Part shown: positions 62,873 to 64,000 of the stretch, piece by piece
Layout: each line of letters starts with the position of its first letter
How positions within the stretch are numbered: position 1 is the stretch's first letter
Assembly: GCA_025927765.1 (NCBI GenBank)
Contig: JAICKU010000004.1
Location: 36,210 to 100,209, forward strand
Length of the DNA stretch: 64,000 bases
Origin: Burkholderiales bacterium
GTDB taxonomy: Bacteria > Pseudomonadota > Gammaproteobacteria > Burkholderiales > Casimicrobiaceae
Reading direction: 5' to 3'
Notes under the pieces: generated by a model
Seen by the model: the letters and a program-made list of their open reading frames with translations, nothing else
The model's database searches: none
Told to the model about the DNA's origin: nothing
Program-made: the position numbers and the translations under genes

Positions 62873-63900
62873 CAGCTGCCGTGCAGCTTCTGCGCGTTCG
62901 GGAAGTACATGTCCTTCCACGAGTCGGGCTTCGCCTTGATCGACCCGATCTTGTGCATGAAGTCCACGTACTTCATCGTGTTGTTGGGCGTGGTCGTGTA
63001 CTTGATCTCGGGATCGTTCAGCATCTTGAGGATGTCCGCGAGGCTGTCCTTGTCCTTGGAGATGCGCAGGTACGTCTCCGCGGCCTTCTTCTTGTCGTGA
63101 TTGATCTGGGCCGTCGCGTCGTCGAGCGCCGCGACGAAGGCGTTGTAGATCTTCGGGTTCTCGTCGTGGAACTTCTTGGTCGTCCAGACGACGTTGAACG
63201 TCGCGGGGCCGCCCAGTACGTCGTACGAATTCAGCACGCGATGCATGCCCTTGTGCTCGAGTTCCTGGTACTGGAACGGCGGCGAGCCGAGATGCGCGGT
63301 GATCTCGGAGCCGCCCGACAGCAGTGCGGTCTCGGCATCGGGGTGCGACATCGAGACGGTCAGGTGGTCGAGCTTGTTCTGCTGCCCCGGCCCGAACGCC
63401 TTCTCCGCGGCCATCTGCAGCGTCACGGCCTGGATCGACACCTTGACGGCGGGCAGCGCGATCTTGTCCTTCTCGGTGAAGTCCTTGATGGTCTTCACCT
63501 TCGGATTGTTCGTCACGAGGTAGAGCGGCATCGAGTTGATCGCCGCGACGCCCTTCACGTCGAGGTTGCCGCGCGTCTTCGCCCAGAGCGTGGTGAACGG
63601 CGCGACGCCGCCGGAGGCGAACTGGAGGTTGCCGGACAGCAGCGCGTCGTTCATCACCGCGCCGCTCGCGAACTTCGACCAGTCGACCTTGACGTCGATG
63701 CCTTCCGCCTTCGCGTGCTTCTCGATCAGCTTCTGGTCCTCCATGATCATCAGCGGCAGGTAGCTGATGCCGTACTGGCGCGACACGTGGATCTCGCTCA
63801 TGTCGGCGCGCGCAGGCGCGAGCACCGAGAGCGAGCATGCGGCGAGCGCGATCGTGAGCGCCGCTTTCGCCTTGCGTCGGAAACGCATCGTGGTTGCCAT
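62872..63900 (-). CDS. ABC transporter substrate-binding protein (NitT/TauT family)
   Basis: 342 residues. Signal peptide (KAALTIALAACSLSVLAPARAD), then HVSRQYGISYLPLMIMEDQKLIEKHAKAEGIDVKVDWSKFASGAVMNDALLSGNLQFASGGVAPFTTLWAKTRG, typical of SsuA/TauA/ThiY-like proteins. Binding-site region SMPLYLVTNNPKVKTIKDFTEKDKIALPAVKVSIQAVTLQMAAEKAFG. It opens the SBP-dehydratase-ATPase-permease run. A strong GGAGGAGAG precedes the ATG. Two GGGTC palindromes lie about 30-90 bp upstream, where the promoter should be. Confidence 0.9.
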   Translation of the reverse strand: MATTMRFRRKAKAALTIALAACSLSVLAPARADMSEIHVSRQYGISYLPLMIMEDQKLIEKHAKAEGIDVKVDWSKFASGAVMNDALLSGNLQFASGGVAPFTTLWAKTRGNLDVKGVAAINSMPLYLVTNNPKVKTIKDFTEKDKIALPAVKVSIQAVTLQMAAEKAFGPGQQNKLDHLTVSMSHPDAETALLSGGSEITAHLGSPPFQYQELEHKGMHRVLNSYDVLGGPATFNVVWTTKKFHDENPKIYNAFVAALDDATAQINHDKKKAAETYLRISKDKDSLADILKMLNDPEIKYTTTPNNTMKYVDFMHKIGSIKAKPDSWKDMYFPNAQKLHGS

Positions 63901-63931
63901 CTCTCCTCCTATGTTTTTTGGATGTCGAACG

Positions 63932-63991
63932 CCGACTTCGGGGTCAGAGCGGCAAGTCGACCCGACTTCGGGGTCAGAGCGGCAAGTCGAC
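63932..63991. repeat. Two tandem 30-bp GGGGTCAGAGCGG palindromic repeats
   Basis: Two identical 30-bp units in tandem. Each has arms CGACTT / AAGTCG and the core CGGGGTCAGAGCGGCAAGT, which differs by one base from the 19-nt core found three times inside dnaE2. The block lies about 30 bp upstream of the substrate-binding-protein ATG. The last 9 bases of the window do not continue a third copy. Confidence 0.85.
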
Positions 63992-64000
63992 GGACTGTCG

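Overview
This 64-kb window is very GC-rich, with third codon positions almost always G or C. It reads as chromosome of an aerobic or facultatively denitrifying, methylotrophy-capable betaproteobacterium, probably of the Burkholderiales. The pointers are the gene families (PQQ methanol dehydrogenase, glutathione-linked formaldehyde oxidation, homogentisate pathway, lexA/imuA/imuB/dnaE2 mutasome, form II Cox-like hydroxylases) and small GC-rich palindromic repeats of a type I associate with Burkholderiales genomes. I see no rRNA, tRNA, CRISPR array, transposase or phage gene. The taxon is an inference; nothing in the window proves it.

Layout. 1-2.35 kb: exported molybdenum aldehyde/xanthine dehydrogenase (PaoABC type; the large subunit runs off the left edge). 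2.4-5.3 kb: copper nitrite reductase NirK with a C-terminal cytochrome c domain and a small partner, divergent from a hemerythrin gene across an FNR/DNR-like box. 5.3-9.5 kb: lexA, a VOC protein, a GST, imuA and imuB. 9.5-12.1 kb: nitronate monooxygenase, a hydrolase and a phosphoribosyltransferase. 12.2-18.6 kb: cytochrome b561 plus molybdopterin oxidoreductase, MFS exporter, AcpA-like phosphoesterase and M14 carboxypeptidase. 18.7-22.3 kb: dnaE2, interrupted in frame by three different palindromic repeat insertions. 22.4-24.6 kb: a flavoprotein disulfide reductase and a TVP38/DedA membrane protein. 24.5-38.5 kb: two leftward runs, coxS-coxL-coxM, then (after a convergent DUF2231 gene) coxD-coxE-coxG-xdhC-hmgA-fahA-metalloprotease. 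38.7-40.2 kb: two envelope lipoproteins of DUF4398/OmpA type. 40.3-46.4 kb: cytochrome c, a PQQ alcohol dehydrogenase, an ankyrin protein, cytochrome b561 and a TonB receptor. 46.5-57 kb: the C1 island, with a beta-propeller protein, a TonB receptor, a small exported protein, xoxJ, xoxG, xoxF, then divergently frmA-gfa-fghA and a pentapeptide-repeat protein. 57-63.9 kb: MFS carrier, a sulfolactate-dehydrogenase-like pair, and a NitT/TauT-family ABC transporter with a PLP dehydratase.

How the genes work together. XoxF (Asp-Tyr-Asp lanthanide signature) would oxidise methanol to formaldehyde in the periplasm, pass electrons to XoxG, and the divergent gfa/frmA/fghA operon would oxidise formaldehyde to formate. 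LexA and DnaE2 share an identical operator architecture (TACCGTA-N6-TACGGTA) that abuts or overlaps the start codons, tying the split imuAB and dnaE2 loci into one SOS mutagenesis response, although imuAB has no visible operator of its own. Cox accessory genes lie upstream of, and are translationally coupled to, homogentisate catabolism genes.

The strongest unexplained signal is a dispersed palindrome family built on GGGTC-N-GACCC or GGGGTCAGAGCGG. It occurs at gene ends (about 7.2, 34.8 and 40.25 kb, perhaps 43.6 kb), as two tandem copies at the right edge (63.93-63.99 kb), and twice inside the dnaE2 reading frame, where it has grown into a 7-residue tandem repeat and a 40-bp near-perfect hairpin without breaking the frame.
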